From NCBI GenBank assembly GCA_018417955.1, contig JACTVC010000011.1, forward strand, positions 246,262-310,261: a DNA stretch of 64,000 bases, in the 5' to 3' direction. Shown piece after piece: positions 62,015-64,000 of the stretch. Made by a program: the position numbers and the translations under genes. The notes below the pieces were generated by a model. It did not search any database and was not told the DNA's origin. It saw nothing but the letters and a program-made list of their open reading frames with translations. Origin of the DNA: Laccaria trichodermophora (Eukaryota > Basidiomycota > Agaricomycetes > Agaricales > Hydnangiaceae). Position 1 is the first letter of the stretch, and every line of letters begins with the position of its first letter.

Positions 62015-64000
62015 CTAAGGTGTTTTTCCAGCGTCTTCCTTCAAACTGACAATCCGGTTTAGAACAATATAATCGCCCTGTTCTCGGCCCGTAATCTTGG
62101 TTCCCTCATTGATACAAGTGATGCGAGCATCCTTATCCAGAGCGAAGTACCCCACCCTCAATCCCTGAAATCGGAGGCATTCGTTGCCGACGAGCTGTTC
62201 GTTGGTCGCATGTGGTGTTTCGTCGTCCTCAGTTTGTCGACTAAACGCAGCAGCCTTGTCTGTTCTAGCCTCTGCTTCCTGGCGTGCCTCGTCCATCGCT
62301 CGTATCGCCAATGGCCAAAAGCCAACCTCGATGATTGCACCTTTTACAACCTCCAATGAGTTCGATGCGATGTCACTCCGGAAGTCGCTGGGCGGACGGT
62401 CACTCTTGAAGAGACGATGGAAAATCCGTGTTTCGTCGATCCTTACTGGACTACTCGAGGCGGCATGATCAGCCACCCACTGGATATATGCCTTGGGCTT
62501 CTTGGGACGACCCTCGTTCTCTGCTTTACAAACCAACTCTACAACTTCCCCAGTCACGGGGTCGGCCTGATAGGAGGTGCAGGTGATTGGGAACGGTGCT
62601 TGGAACAACCCAACTGTTTTTCCTGGAGCTAGGCGGAAATAGTCCTCCGAATCTTCCAGGCGGAAGTCGTCAGTCTCGATATAAATTGTGCGAGTGAAAG
62701 GTATGGAAGTGGTGCCGAGCTCTGGCACCTTTGGGTGAAGTGGCTTCTCAATCATCAGTAAAAAGTCCTCTGGTAGGTTCTCGATTGTGACTTTCAATGG
62801 GCGCATTACCATCAGCAGACGAGGTACAGTGCCCTCCAAGTACTGCCTGACAGTCTGTTCAAACCGGGAAATCTCGATGTTGGACGCTGCTGTAGATACC
62901 CCCAGGGTGCTCACGAACGAGATGATGGCGCCTGGAGGCACACCACGCCGCCGTAGGGCAATCAGAGTATAAAGACGAGGGTCATCCCAACCAGTCACAA
63001 GTCCATCGTCGACGAGCGCAAGGATTTTGCGCTTGGACATGAGGGTACCCTCCAAATTGAGTCGACCATATTCCGACTGTCTGGGTTTGTATACCTCCAA
63101 TGCATCACAAAGCCAGTCGTATGACTGACGTGAGGCAATAAACTCCACAGTACATAACGAATGTCTAGTGTCAAACCCGTGAGCGGAGATTGAGAAAACG
63201 TGCTGGGGATACTGACGATATATTTTCCATGCTATCTACCAGGCAATGCGTAAAGTCGTAGGTTGGGTAAATCTTCCACTTGTCGTGAGTACGATGATGG
63301 GGTGTCTCCAGCACGCGATATGCTGTTAGATCCCACATCTGAGGGTTCCCATCCTCGAGGTCCTGTTTCATGCGCAAATTCGCCTCTTTGGGGCGATACT
63401 TGCCGTTCTTCATATTCTCGAATTCAGTAAGAGATTCCGACACAGGCCTGTCTCGATGAATACAAGGTCTGGGCTGACCCCGCTTCTCTCCTCTGTCGAC
63501 CTTGATCTCCTCCTCTGCATTCAACTCATGTAAGACGGGCCTGGACCAGAGAAGTGTAGAACGCACGGGTACAATGACACACATATGCTTTATCACGCTT
63601 GATCAACTCCACGGCAAGTTCGTATAGTTCTTCAAAATAATCGCTCGAGTACGTGATTTTCCAGGGCTCAAATCCAAGCCATCGTACCATTTCCAAGATG
63701 CTTTCAAAGTATCTGGCTTCCTCCTTCTCGGGATTGGTGTCATCGTATCGAAGGTAGCATTTTCCCCCATGATGCGCTGCGTATCCAAAGTTGACGAAAA
63801 TGGCCTTTGAATGACCAATGTGGAGATAACCGTTTGGTTCGGGCGGGAAACGTGTCCATACATTCCCGCCCGTGGCAGCCAGATGGGCTTCACGGAGGCG
63901 ATCATGCAGCTGATGATTTCCCCCAGGTTTATGAAGTTGTCCCAAAAAACCTTCCTCAAACACCGTTCTTCGAATTGTTGTTGAATCATCCGTCTGAGAC
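62015..64000 (-). CDS. Glutaminyl-tRNA synthetase, partial (5' end beyond the window)
   Basis: A class I aminoacyl-tRNA synthetase that charges tRNA-Gln. The visible part begins inside a reading frame that is open at 64000 ([20 protein letters not shown]). HIGH-motif region: [20 protein letters not shown], then [23 protein letters not shown]-specific. After introns come [20 protein letters not shown], the KMSKS equivalent [10 protein letters not shown], then the anticodon-binding beta barrels. The end reads [16 protein letters not shown] at 62015. The eukaryote-specific N-terminal domain and start lie outside. The ATG-less GTG at 63963 is not the start. Confidence 0.92.

Overview
This is nuclear DNA from a filamentous fungus, most likely a mushroom-forming basidiomycete (Agaricomycetes). 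Almost every gene is broken by several short introns of about 44-60 nt, genes are packed 40-500 bp apart on both strands, and several intron-delimited exons are only 14-50 nt long. I found 33 protein-coding genes, one of them cut by the right edge. I found no rRNA, tRNA, CRISPR array or convincing mobile element. Exon joins were worked out by hand for many genes; where they were not, coordinates run from start to stop codon across introns.

Layout. 0.5-12.1 kb: a MetX-type serine/homoserine O-acetyltransferase, a Ser/Arg-rich unknown protein, the ESCRT-III protein CHMP1, the ER cargo protein SVP26/TEX261 and a synaptojanin (Sac1 plus 5-phosphatase). 12.3-17.5 kb: three RNA-splicing genes in a row (SF3A3, eIF4A3/FAL1, SF3B6), then LCL2. 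17.8-29.6 kb: a CDK-site-rich protein with a KEN box, the Pol I largest subunit RPA190, a Laa2/aftiphilin-like clathrin accessory protein, the Pol I factor RRN11 and the pre-rRNA factor RIX1. 29.8-40.2 kb: exocyst SEC10, a mitochondrial crotonase, a single-pass membrane protein, a coiled-coil unknown, an ACMSD-family decarboxylase and quinolinate phosphoribosyltransferase. 40.4-48.3 kb: two tandem GPI-anchored Kre9/Knh1-like proteins, GEMIN2, a basic nucleolar-type protein, a small basic protein, a gene-poor 1.4 kb stretch and a dual-specificity phosphatase. 48.8-64 kb: ARF1, exocyst SEC15, a HAD phosphatase, two alpha-tubulin genes either side of CFT2/CPSF100, and glutaminyl-tRNA synthetase (partial).

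Functionally this is housekeeping chromosome rather than an accessory island. Three themes recur: RNA processing (SF3A3, FAL1, SF3B6, GEMIN2, CFT2), Pol I and ribosome biogenesis (RPA190, RRN11, RIX1), and membrane traffic (CHMP1, SVP26, synaptojanin, the Laa2-like protein, SEC10, ARF1, SEC15). Several neighbours are divergent with almost no space between start codons (83, 13 and 2 bp). The most striking sequence-level observation is in RPA190: the universally conserved catalytic motif of RNA polymerase is assembled from consecutive micro-exons of 14, 18 and 21 nt, one joined through a GC-AG intron. I saw no clear sign of a wholly new multi-gene system.
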